From contig NZ_AUGD01000007.1 of the NCBI RefSeq assembly GCF_000426845.1, positions 310,001 through 374,000 of the forward strand: a stretch of DNA of 64,000 nt, read 5' to 3'. Source of the stretch: Bradyrhizobium sp. in8p8 (lineage in GTDB: Bacteria > Pseudomonadota > Alphaproteobacteria > Rhizobiales > Xanthobacteraceae). This document shows positions 27,526 through 35,117 of this stretch, piece by piece. Position 1 is the stretch's first letter. The number at the start of each line of letters is the position of its first letter. Below the pieces are notes generated by a model. It saw nothing but the letters and a program-made list of their open reading frames with translations. It had not been told where the DNA came from and made no database searches. Both the position numbers and the translations under genes were made by a program.

Positions 27526-27906
27526 ATGACCGACAAGATCACCGATCCAGTCGCCTTGTGGCAGAAGATGGTTGGCGAGATGGAGAAGGGTTTCAACTCC
27601 TTCGCCACCAAGGCGATGGAGACGCCAGAATTCTCGCAAACCGTGAACCGCGCCGGCGGGGTTGCTGCAGGTGCTCAGAAGCAGTTCGGCGATCTCATGG
27701 AGAAGTACCTGCTCTCCATGAACCTGCCGAGCCGCGAGCAGATGACCGGCATCGCGGAGCGGCTCCAGTCGATCGAAGGCCAACTCGGCGAGATCAAGTC
27801 GATGATAAGCCAGATGTCGGCCAATTCGGGCGCGCAGCAACCAGGCGCCGCGCCACGGCCGCCGCGCACCAAACGTCCGCCGTCCGAAGGCGGAGGGCGG
27901 GAATGA
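27526..27906 (+). CDS. short PhaE-like PHA synthase subunit
   Basis: 126 residues. The predicted protein is helical: VALWQKMVGEMEKGFNSFA, QFGDLMEKYLLSMNLPSREQMTGIAERL and an EGQLGEIKSMISQM heptad. A Pro/Arg-rich tail (PRPPRTKRPPSEGGG) follows. This pattern matches the C-terminal part of PhaE, including the S-R-E-x-M segment, but it is about a third the size of a usual PhaE. ATG 27526 is preferred to 27520 because GGGAGG then lies six bases upstream. The stop overlaps the phaC ATG (27903), so the two are made together. Confidence 0.7.
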   Translation: MTDKITDPVALWQKMVGEMEKGFNSFATKAMETPEFSQTVNRAGGVAAGAQKQFGDLMEKYLLSMNLPSREQMTGIAERLQSIEGQLGEIKSMISQMSANSGAQQPGAAPRPPRTKRPPSEGGGRE

Positions 27907-28985
27907 ATGCGACAGCAGGACTTGATTTCGCCGCGATACCCGAGCGCATCCAGTCTGAAGTGCAGCGCGCAATCATGCGCAGTATCAAAGGCGTCGAATA
28001 CTTCTCGACGTCCGGCCCTACGCTCGGCTCGACGCCAAAGGACGTGCTGCATTCGCGCGGCACAATGAGCCTGTATCACTACCGGCCGATGTCGGACGAA
28101 ATTTACCGCGTGCCGGTCCTGATTGTGATGGCCACCACCAATCGAGGTTACATTCTCGACCTCGTGCCAGGGCAAAGCTTCATCGAGTTCCTGCTCAGGC
28201 GCGGCTACGACGTCTACATGCTGGACTGGAGCGCCCCGCGGCCGGAGGAGAAGAGCCTGCGCATGGACGACTATGTCCTCGACTTCATCCCGGATTGCGT
28301 CCGCCGCGTGCAGGCCGATTCCGGCGAGCAGGACGTCTCCGTCATCGGCTATTGCTTCGGCGGCGTACTGTCGCTGCTCTACGGCTCGATCCACAAGGGC
28401 GGGCCGATGAAGAACCTCATCTGCTTCACCACGCCGATCGACTTCCGCGAGATGAAGCTGTTCTCGAACTTCTCCGACCGCCGCTATTTCGACGTCGACC
28501 GTCTCGTTGACAGCGTCGGCAACGTGCCGCCGGAAATGATCCTGTCCTCGTTCGAGATGCTGCGCCCGGCGTCGCGCACCGCGAGTCAGATTCAGCTGTG
28601 GGAGAACATCTGGAACGACGAGTTCGTCAAGTCGTACCGTATGTTCGACCGCTGGGCGACCGACACGCTGCCGCTCGCCGGGGAGTATTTCCGCGCGATC
28701 ACCAAGGACCTGATGTGGGACAACAAGCTGTTCAACGACACCATGTCGGTCGGCGGCCGCGCGGCGAAGCTGGAGGACATCAAGGTGCCGATCCTGCACG
28801 CGGTCGCGGAGCACGATCACATCGTGCCGTATGAAGCCGCAAAGCACCTGATCGCCAAGATCGGCTCGACGGACAAGGAAGAGGTGATCCTGAAGGGCGG
28901 TCACGTCTCTCTGGTGGCGGGCGCCAACGCAGTGAAGCGGCTGTGGCCGAAACTGGATTCCTGGCTGGGGAAGAGATCGACATGA
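27903..28985 (+). CDS. phaC: class III-type poly(3-hydroxyalkanoate) synthase
   Basis: 360 residues. It polymerises 3-hydroxyacyl-CoA into PHA. The catalytic triad can be read: C151 in the lipase-like box VIGYCFGGVLSLLY, D305 in AEHDHIVP and H334 in LKGGHVSLV. Length and spacing match class III PhaC (Allochromatium C149/D302/H331), and there is no long N-terminal domain as in class I. Class III enzymes need PhaE, which fits the coupled small gene upstream. Bradyrhizobium carries several PhaC paralogues, so this is probably one of a set. Confidence 0.92.
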   Translation: MNATAGLDFAAIPERIQSEVQRAIMRSIKGVEYFSTSGPTLGSTPKDVLHSRGTMSLYHYRPMSDEIYRVPVLIVMATTNRGYILDLVPGQSFIEFLLRRGYDVYMLDWSAPRPEEKSLRMDDYVLDFIPDCVRRVQADSGEQDVSVIGYCFGGVLSLLYGSIHKGGPMKNLICFTTPIDFREMKLFSNFSDRRYFDVDRLVDSVGNVPPEMILSSFEMLRPASRTASQIQLWENIWNDEFVKSYRMFDRWATDTLPLAGEYFRAITKDLMWDNKLFNDTMSVGGRAAKLEDIKVPILHAVAEHDHIVPYEAAKHLIAKIGSTDKEEVILKGGHVSLVAGANAVKRLWPKLDSWLGKRST

Positions 28986-29575
28986 GTGAACAGCGTTCCT
29001 ATCCGCGTCACGTCAAGACCGATGCCGGCGATGTCGAGATCCGCCTGATGTCGCCTGCAGACGAGGCCGCGGTGCTCGCTTTCGGCAAGAGCCTGCCGAC
29101 CCACGATTTGCTGTTCCTGCCGCGCAACATCAGCGAGCCCAAGGTGCTGTCGGCCTGGGTCAAGGAGATCGAGCGCGGCGCGATTCAAAGCCTGCTCGCG
29201 GTGAGAGAGGGCAGGGTCGTCGGTTGCGGCACACTGGTGCGCGATCCCCACTCCTGGTCGCCCCACGTCGGTGAGATCCGCATGGTGGTTTCGCCCGAGG
29301 TCCGCGGGAAAGGGGTGGGGAAGGCGCTATCGCAGGAGACATTTGCGCTCGCTTTTGGGGCTGGCCTGGAAAAGTTGTCGGTCCAGATGACGGTCGACCA
29401 ACAGGCGGCGATCGCTCTCTTCGAAAGTCTCGGCTTCAAGGCCGAGGCGTTGCTGCGCGATCATGTCCGAGATGTCGGCGGCAAGACCCACGACATCGTC
29501 GTGCTGGGCCACAACATCGCACAGGTCCAGGCTCAACTGGAGGCCTACGGGCTGCCAGGCGCTGTCCAGCAATAG
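28982..29575 (+). CDS. GNAT family N-acetyltransferase
   Basis: 197 residues. The acetyl-CoA loop of motif A is VRGKGVGKALSQ within the segment EIRMVVSPEVRGKG. The C-terminal TVDQQAAIALFESLGFKAEALL is the usual GNAT end. The start (ATG 28982) overlaps the phaC stop (ATGA), so it is translated with the PHA synthase and may modify a granule protein or a small molecule in the same process. No substrate can be assigned. Confidence 0.85.
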   Translation: MSEQRSYPRHVKTDAGDVEIRLMSPADEAAVLAFGKSLPTHDLLFLPRNISEPKVLSAWVKEIERGAIQSLLAVREGRVVGCGTLVRDPHSWSPHVGEIRMVVSPEVRGKGVGKALSQETFALAFGAGLEKLSVQMTVDQQAAIALFESLGFKAEALLRDHVRDVGGKTHDIVVLGHNIAQVQAQLEAYGLPGAVQQ

Positions 29576-29704
29576 CGAGGCGCGGTTGCGCACGGAAAGT
29601 GTCTGCCGCCGGGCGCGCCTTCCCGCCGCCGGCGAGCCGACATTGGCGCCGGAGGCATCGCGCTGCCTTTCATTAAGGCTTCTCACACTTTCGTGATACC
29701 GCGG

Positions 29705-29748
29705 TGCAGCATTAATGTTGCATCGCACAATTAACTATGCCATATAGG
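29705..29748 (+). promoter_or_regulatory. phasin promoter with TGCA-type palindrome
   Basis: TGCA-R-CATTAATG-Y-TGCA at 29705-29722 is an 18-bp palindrome with one mismatched pair. It overlaps a -35-like TTGCAT (29718-29723). After a 17-bp spacer comes CATATA (29741-29746). PhaR/AniA-type PHA regulators bind TGC/GCA-rich sites, so this is a candidate PHA-granule operator. Confidence 0.6.
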
Positions 29749-29814
29749 GCATGCCCCGGGCCAATCCGGACGGGGTGAGCCATAGCTCAGACGATTGAGG
29801 ATGGAGAGAACCCC

Positions 29815-30270
29815 ATGACCACCGAAACCAACGCCGCTTTCGACAGCTTCAAGGACGCTTTCAAGAACATCCAGAACCTGGAAGTTCCCGAGGCCGCCCG
29901 CGAGTTCGTCAAGAAGACCGCCAACACTGCGAAGGACCGTGCCGCCGAGGTGTTCGCAGGCTCCGAGCGCGTGACCGCTGCCGTCGAGAACGCGGTAACC
30001 GAGTCCGTCACTGAAGCCGGCAAGATCAGCCGCAACATCCAGCAGGCGATCTACGAGGACGCAGAGGCATTCTTCTCGGGCATCGACAAGCTCGCGTCTG
30101 CCAAGTCGTTCAGCGAGGCCGTCGAGATCCAGTCGGGTCTGCTCCGCGCCCGCGGCGAAGCGTTCGTCTCGCGCGCCAAGGCGACCGCCGACTATTTCGG
30201 CCAGCTCGCTGCCAACGGTGCGAAGTCCGCTCAGGACAATTTCGCCAAGGTCTACAACAAGACCGCCTGA
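29815..30270 (+). CDS. phasin family protein (PHA granule-associated)
   Basis: 151 residues, all helical with no cysteine. FDSFKDAFKNIQNLEVPEAAREFVKKTANTAKDRA, then a long amphipathic stretch with E-A-F-F-S-G and the C-terminal KATADYFGQLAANGAKSAQDNFAKVYNK, which is the phasin family pattern. It would coat PHA granules and limit their coalescence. It has its own promoter with a candidate PhaR-like site and ends in a strong terminator. Its place just after the PHA synthase operon fits the role. Confidence 0.9.
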   Translation: MTTETNAAFDSFKDAFKNIQNLEVPEAAREFVKKTANTAKDRAAEVFAGSERVTAAVENAVTESVTEAGKISRNIQQAIYEDAEAFFSGIDKLASAKSFSEAVEIQSGLLRARGEAFVSRAKATADYFGQLAANGAKSAQDNFAKVYNKTA

Positions 30271-30297
30271 TCCGGCGCTGACGATAAACTGAGGTTG

Positions 30298-30322
30298 AGG
30301 CCCGCTTCGGCGGGCCTTTTGT
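30298..30322 (+). terminator. Rho-independent terminator after phasin gene
   Basis: AGGCCCGC (30298-30305), loop ttcg, GCGGGCCT (30310-30317), then a short U-tract (ttttg). It gives the phasin a monocistronic, probably stable, transcript. Confidence 0.9.
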
Positions 30323-30334
30323 TTGCGCCGCAGC

Positions 30335-30417
30335 CGTCAGCGCGAGGAACCTTGCGCCGAGGCAATCCAGAGTGTCAGGGAAAGATTCTGGATTGCTTCG
30401 CTTCGCTCGCAATGATG
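30335..30417. repeat. dispersed palindromic repeat, family A copy 2
   Basis: Begins cgtcagcgcgagga and ends ttcgctcgcaatgatg, with gcaatccag and ctggattgc internal arms. It sits between the phasin terminator and the DUF445 gene, ending 18 bases before its ATG. Confidence 0.85.
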
Positions 30418-30434
30418 AGTAGGGTGGTGCGATC

Positions 30435-31721
30435 ATGATACAACCTGCCACCTCTTCCTTCGTCACTCCCGGCGATGCCGAACGTGCAGCCGAGCTTCGC
30501 CGTGTGAAAGCGCTGGCGACGCTGGTGCTGGTCTCGACGTTGGCATTGTTCGTGGTCGCAAAGTGGCTGCTGCCCGTGCATCCCGTGTTCGGCTTCATCG
30601 CAGCCTTCGCGGAAGCCGCGACCATCGGCGGCCTCGCCGACTGGTATGCCGTGGTCGCGCTGTTCAAGCGACCGCTCGGACTGCCTATCCCCCACACTGC
30701 GATCATTCAGAGTAATCAGGCCCGTATCGCCGACAAGCTCGGCGAATTCATCGAGGTGCATTTCCTGGAAGCCGGACCGGTTGAAGCCAAACTGAAAGAA
30801 ATCGATTTCGGCTCCTTCGTCGCGGACTGGCTACGCGACCGCAAGCGCAGCGATGATCTGGCGCGTTTCGCGTTGCGCCTACTGCCGGAGGCCTTCTCCG
30901 CGACCGAAAGCTCCGGCCTGATGACATTCATCATCCGCCGCATGTCATCGCAGCTGCAGGCCATCGATCTTGCGCCGCTCGCCGCCGGCACGCTACGCGG
31001 CTTCGTCGCAGAGAGACGACATCAGATCCTGTTCGATGATCTCCTGCGCGTGATGCACGAGACGCTGAATCAGAAAGACACGATGGCGATGATCCGCGAG
31101 AAAGTGCGCGCGGAACTGCCGACCTTGCTGCGGCTGTATCGCGCCGACAAGTTTCTGGTGAACAAGATCGTGGCGTCCGCGACGGCGTTCTTCAATGAGG
31201 TGCGCAGCGATCCCGAGCATCCGTTTCGCGGTGAGTTTGATCGCATGGTGCTAGGCTTCGTCGACCGGCTCGGTACCGATCAGGCCTATATCGACCGCAT
31301 CGACGGCTTAAAGCGCGATCTGCTCGCACGTCCCGAGCTTGCCGATCTCGCCCGCACCATCTGGGCCAACACGCGTTCGTTCATCGAGCGTAGCGCAAGC
31401 GGCGAGACGCAGGTGCTGCAACATCATCTCGCCGGCATGTTCGTCGCGGCGGGTGAGGCGCTCGCCGGCGACGCCGAACTGCGCGGCGAGATCAACAAGG
31501 GCCTGGTGACGGTGCTGCGCAGCTTTGTCGCCGACCAGAAGAGGGGTGTCTCCAGCTTCATCTCCGATCAGGTCAAGGCTTGGAACATGAAGCAGCTGAT
31601 TTCGCTGATCGAAATCAATATCGGCCGCGATCTGCAGTACATCCGCTTCAACGGTTCGCTGATCGGCGGCCTCGCAGGGCTTGCGCTGTACTCCGTAGAA
31701 TCCCTGCTTCGATGGTTGTGA
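30435..31721 (+). CDS. DUF445 membrane-associated protein
   Basis: 428 residues. One membrane helix near the N-terminus (about 27-47, LATLVLVSTLALFVVAKWLL) and one near the C-terminus (FNGSLIGGLAGLALYSVESLL). The family pattern is present: FAEAATIGGLADWYAVVALFKRPLGLPIPHTAII and long helical middle repeats. DUF445 proteins are broad in proteobacteria and firmicutes with no settled biochemical function; some affect envelope or sporulation. It could organise a membrane scaffold. Not obviously in an operon with neighbours. Confidence 0.88.
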   Translation: MIQPATSSFVTPGDAERAAELRRVKALATLVLVSTLALFVVAKWLLPVHPVFGFIAAFAEAATIGGLADWYAVVALFKRPLGLPIPHTAIIQSNQARIADKLGEFIEVHFLEAGPVEAKLKEIDFGSFVADWLRDRKRSDDLARFALRLLPEAFSATESSGLMTFIIRRMSSQLQAIDLAPLAAGTLRGFVAERRHQILFDDLLRVMHETLNQKDTMAMIREKVRAELPTLLRLYRADKFLVNKIVASATAFFNEVRSDPEHPFRGEFDRMVLGFVDRLGTDQAYIDRIDGLKRDLLARPELADLARTIWANTRSFIERSASGETQVLQHHLAGMFVAAGEALAGDAELRGEINKGLVTVLRSFVADQKRGVSSFISDQVKAWNMKQLISLIEINIGRDLQYIRFNGSLIGGLAGLALYSVESLLRWL

Positions 31722-31921
31722 CTTTTGCGTCACGGCCGTTAGCATTGACGCGCGGAGCTATTGTCGCCCCGCGTCTCTCCGGCTTGAATGCCGGAACCGG
31801 CCGCCTAGCTGATTCATGTTGCGCTGCGGAACGATCAAGAAGCCGGGGAGTTGGAATTCATTCGCCTTTTCCGGTTTTTCCACCCGGTGATCCTTCCAGC
31901 AATTCTTTCAAGGGACCATTG

Positions 31922-32692
31922 ATGACCGCTTCCGCCCAGCCGCTGCGTCCGCCGTCCCGTACCCTGATGTTTCTGGAAGGGCGCGCGATCCACGAGTTCG
32001 GTGCCTTCCTCAGCGCGCTGCCGCTGCTGAGTCTTGCGCCGAGCGGCGATGGGCACCCCGTGCTGGTGCTGCCGGGCCTCGTCGCCTCCGATGGGTCCAC
32101 GCGCGCGCTGCGCACGTTTCTGACCAGCAAGGGATACGCGGTGAGCGGTTGGGGACAGGGCCGCAACTACGGCCTCCGTCCGGGCGTTCAGGACGCGATG
32201 GTCGATCTGGTGCACGAGCTCAGCGACACGCATGGCCGCAAGATCAGCCTGGTCGGCTGGAGCCTCGGCGGCCTCTATGCTCGCCAGCTCGCGAAGATGG
32301 CGCCCGATCGCGTGCGCCAGGTCATCACGCTCGGGAGCCCCTTTGCCGGTCATCCGCGCTCGACAAATGCCTGGCGCGTCTACGAATGGGCGAGCGGACG
32401 GAAGTCCGACGAGGTCGATCCGCAGTTCGGCGGCGAGCTCGCCGTGCCGCCGCCGGTGCCGACCACCGCCATCTTCAGCCGCACTGACGGCGTCTGCGCT
32501 TGGCAGGGCTGCATGGAGAAGGCGGGGGCGCAGACCGAGAGCATCGAGGTCGAGAGCAGCCATTGCGGCATGGGCCATCATCCCGCCGTCGTCTACGCCG
32601 TGGCCGACCGGCTCGCACAGAAGGAAGGCCAGTGGCGGCCGTTCGATCGCAGCGGCTGGCGCAGCCTCGCCTATCCTGACCCGCACAGATAG
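31922..32692 (+). CDS. alpha/beta hydrolase (lipase-like), paralogue of 18892-19692
   Basis: 256 residues. Opening MTASAQPLRPPSRTLMFLEG, then HPVLVLPGLVASDGSTRALRTFL. The nucleophile elbow SLVGWSLGGLYARQLAKMAPDRV (S114) is followed by TLGSPFAG and TAIFSRTDGVCAWQGC, and the histidine is in HCGMGHHPAVVYAVADRLAQKEGQWRPFD. This parallels the protein at 18892, which ends LAQPEGQFRPFDRAG, over its whole length. The two are clear paralogues 12 kb apart. No signal peptide and no substrate known. It is bounded by 200-base gaps on both sides, so it has its own promoter. Confidence 0.84.
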   Translation: MTASAQPLRPPSRTLMFLEGRAIHEFGAFLSALPLLSLAPSGDGHPVLVLPGLVASDGSTRALRTFLTSKGYAVSGWGQGRNYGLRPGVQDAMVDLVHELSDTHGRKISLVGWSLGGLYARQLAKMAPDRVRQVITLGSPFAGHPRSTNAWRVYEWASGRKSDEVDPQFGGELAVPPPVPTTAIFSRTDGVCAWQGCMEKAGAQTESIEVESSHCGMGHHPAVVYAVADRLAQKEGQWRPFDRSGWRSLAYPDPHR

Positions 32693-32771
32693 CCGAACCC
32701 TGCATGGTTCGAGACGCGCGGCGTTGCCGCGCTCCTGACCATGAGGGTTAAGCGTGGTGACGCCCCCACGG

Positions 32772-32823
32772 GGATTGGACCTCATCCCGAGGAGGCGAGA
32801 GGCGCCGTCTTGAAGGATGCAGC
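32772..32823. repeat. dispersed repeat, family E
   Basis: ggattggacctcatcccgag...gtcttgaaggatgcag lies in the 195-base gap before paaX. It is a variant of the rhizobial cctcatcctgaggag / tcgaaggatg intergenic element. A longer reading frame across it into paaX is not credible. Confidence 0.5.
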
Positions 32824-32887
32824 CCGGCGTTCGCATTGTCGCTCCCATCCATTGTCGCGCCCGCACCAAACGCGCTATGCCTCGCGC

Positions 32888-33751
32888 ATGGCGCATCCGC
32901 TCTCCCGCATCATCGACCAGCTCAAGCGCGAGCCGTCGCGCACCGGATCCATCGTCATCACCGTGTTCGGGGATGCCATCGTGCCGCGCGGTGGTTCGGT
33001 GTGGCTCGGCACGCTGCTGGAGTTCTTCGAGGGTCTCGACATCGACAGCGGTGTCGTGCGTACCGCGATGTCGCGCCTCGCGGCCGATGGCTGGCTGACG
33101 CGCGAAAAGGTCGGTCGCAACAGTTTTTACCGTCTCGCCGAGAAAGGCCGCCAGACGTTCGAGGCGGCGACGCGTCACATCTATGATCCGCCGCCGTCTG
33201 AGTGGACCGGCCGCTTCGAGTTGCTGCTGATCGGCAATGGTGAGGATCGCGACGCCTCGCGCGAGGCACTCCGCAACGCCGGGTTCGGAAGTCCGCTGCC
33301 GGGCGTCTGGGTCGCACCGTCAGGTGTGCTGGTGCCGGACGAAGCGGCGGGGGCCATCCGTCTCGAAGTTTCGGCTGAAGATGACAGCGGCCGCCGCCTG
33401 CTGAGCGCAAGCTGGCCGCTGCAACGCACCGCGGACGCCTATCTCAAATTCATGAAGACGTTCAAACCGCTGCGCGCCGCGCTCGCGCGCGGTACGGACT
33501 TGTCGGAGCCCGACGCCTTTACGGCGCGGATCCTGCTGATCCACTACTATCGCCGAGTCGTACTGCGCGACCCGCTGCTGCCGGAGAGCCTGCTGCCGGC
33601 GGATTGGCCGGGCCGGGCCGCCCGTGAACTCTGCGGCGAGATCTATCGCGGGCTCCTTGCTCCATCGGAGCAATGGCTCGACGGTCATGGAACCAACGAG
33701 AAGGGGCCGCTTCCGGCGGCCCGGAAGCTTCTGGAACGGAGGTTTGCCTGA
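32888..33751 (+). CDS. paaX: PaaX phenylacetate degradation regulator
   Basis: 287 residues, a PadR/GntR-unlike repressor with a winged-helix N-terminus (SGVVRTAMSRLAADGWLTREKVGRNSFYRL) and the C-terminal PaaX domain. It represses the paa operon until phenylacetyl-CoA binds. ATG 32888 gives the usual length and the start MAHPLSRIIDQLKRE. An upstream ATG at 32741 would code through a repeat. It is immediately upstream of paaA, with an AT-rich promoter between them at 33752-33826. Confidence 0.92.
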   Translation: MAHPLSRIIDQLKREPSRTGSIVITVFGDAIVPRGGSVWLGTLLEFFEGLDIDSGVVRTAMSRLAADGWLTREKVGRNSFYRLAEKGRQTFEAATRHIYDPPPSEWTGRFELLLIGNGEDRDASREALRNAGFGSPLPGVWVAPSGVLVPDEAAGAIRLEVSAEDDSGRRLLSASWPLQRTADAYLKFMKTFKPLRAALARGTDLSEPDAFTARILLIHYYRRVVLRDPLLPESLLPADWPGRAARELCGEIYRGLLAPSEQWLDGHGTNEKGPLPAARKLLERRFA

Positions 33752-33755
33752 TCAT

Positions 33756-33826
33756 ATGTTACAGAAATATCTTGCATGAGAAGAATTTCGTTATATATTG
33801 CGTTCCAATAAATCGGGAGAATGCGC
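33756..33826 (+). promoter_or_regulatory. AT-rich paaA promoter region
   Basis: 75-base gap between paaX and paaA, strikingly AT-rich for this genome. It has a -10-like TATATT (33793-33798) and a run of two similar halves, ttacagaaatat (33759-33770) and atttcgttatat (33785-33796), in inverted orientation with 7 of 10 matches in the core. They are candidate PaaX operators. A GGGAGA ribosome site sits before ATG 33827. Confidence 0.45.
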
Positions 33827-34819
33827 ATGTATACCCAGGCGCTCAACACGGCCGAGAGCGACGATCGCGCTCTTGAGGACGCCGCCAAGGCTGCGCAGTT
33901 CCAGGCCCGGATCGACGCCGAGGAACGCATCGAGCCGAACGACTGGATGCCGGCGGCCTATCGCAAAACCCTCACCCGGCAGATCTCCCAGCACGCACAC
34001 TCCGAAATCGTAGGCATGCTGCCAGAGGGCAACTGGATCACGCGTGCGCCGACGCTGCGCCGCAAGGCCGCGCTGCTCGCCAAGGTTCAGGACGAGTGTG
34101 GCCACGGGCTTTATCTTTACGCCGCTGCCGAGACGCTAGGCGCTTCGCGCGAAGAGCTGGTTGACGCCATGCTTGCGGGCAAGGCCAAGTATTCCTCGAT
34201 CTTCAATTACCCGACGCTGACCTGGGCCGACATCGGCACCATCGGCTGGCTTGTCGACGGCGCGGCGATCATGAACCAGATCCCGCTGTGCCGCTGCTCC
34301 TACGGCCCCTATGCGCGCGCCATGATCCGCGTTTGCAAGGAGGAGTCCTTCCATCAGCGCCAGGGCTACGAGATCATGCTGACGTTGTGCCGCGGCTCGG
34401 ACGAGCAGAAGGCGATGGCGCAGGACGCGCTGAACCGGTGGTGGTGGCCAGTGCTGATGATGTTCGGCCCGCCCGATGCCGCGAGCCAGCACAGTGACAC
34501 CTCGACGAGATGGAAGATCAAGCGCTTCTCCAACGACGAGCTGCGCCAGAAGTTCGTCGATGCCACCGTGCCGCAGGCGCAATATCTCGGTCTCAGCATT
34601 CCCGATCCGGGCATGATTCAGGATGCCGACGGGCACTGGCGCTACAGCCAGATCGATTGGACCGAGTTCAAGCAGGTGCTTGCGGGAAACGGCCCGTGCA
34701 ACCGCGACCGCATGGCCGCGCGCCGCAAGGCGCATGAGGATGGCGCCTGGGTGCGTGAGGCAGCCGCCGCCTATGCCGCCAAGCGTGGGCAGCGTCAGAG
34801 CGCGCAAGCTGCCGAATAG
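33827..34819 (+). CDS. paaA: phenylacetyl-CoA 1,2-epoxidase catalytic subunit PaaA
   Basis: 330 residues, the diiron subunit of the ring 1,2-phenylacetyl-CoA epoxidase. It carries typical segments: EERIEPNDWMPAAYRKTL, the helix with metal ligands KVQDECGHGLYLYAAAETLG, KEESFHQRQGYEIM and the C-terminal SIPDPGM. The start is ATG 33827 rather than 33821, because only the former leaves six bases after GGGAGA. It is the first gene of the operon paaABCDE, regulated by PaaX. Confidence 0.96.
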   Translation: MYTQALNTAESDDRALEDAAKAAQFQARIDAEERIEPNDWMPAAYRKTLTRQISQHAHSEIVGMLPEGNWITRAPTLRRKAALLAKVQDECGHGLYLYAAAETLGASREELVDAMLAGKAKYSSIFNYPTLTWADIGTIGWLVDGAAIMNQIPLCRCSYGPYARAMIRVCKEESFHQRQGYEIMLTLCRGSDEQKAMAQDALNRWWWPVLMMFGPPDAASQHSDTSTRWKIKRFSNDELRQKFVDATVPQAQYLGLSIPDPGMIQDADGHWRYSQIDWTEFKQVLAGNGPCNRDRMAARRKAHEDGAWVREAAAAYAAKRGQRQSAQAAE

Positions 34820-34829
34820 GGAGATCAAT

Positions 34830-35117
34830 ATGGCCACGCCGAACACGCCGCTGTGGGAAGTCTTCATTCGCAGCCGCAATGGGCTTGCGCACAAGCATGT
34901 GGGATCGCTGCATGCCAGCGACACCACCATGGCCCTGCAGGCCGCTCGCGACATCTACACCCGCCGCGGCGAAGGCCTGTCGATCTGGGTCGTGCCTTCG
35001 AGCGCGATCACCGCGAGCGATCCTGCCGAGAAGGGCATGATGTTCGAGCCGGCGGAATCGAAGATCTACCGGCATCCGACGTTCTACGAGGTGCCGGAAG
35101 AAGTGGGGCACATGTAA
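34830..35117 (+). CDS. paaB: phenylacetyl-CoA epoxidase subunit PaaB
   Basis: 95 residues, the small structural subunit (LWEVFIRSRNGLAHKHVGSLHASD, then ARDIYTRRGEGLSIWVVPSSAI), needed to hold the PaaA/PaaC core together. Starts ten bases after paaA with a clear AGGGAG ribosome site. The stop (TAA) overlaps the paaC start codon. Confidence 0.95.
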   Translation: MATPNTPLWEVFIRSRNGLAHKHVGSLHASDTTMALQAARDIYTRRGEGLSIWVVPSSAITASDPAEKGMMFEPAESKIYRHPTFYEVPEEVGHM

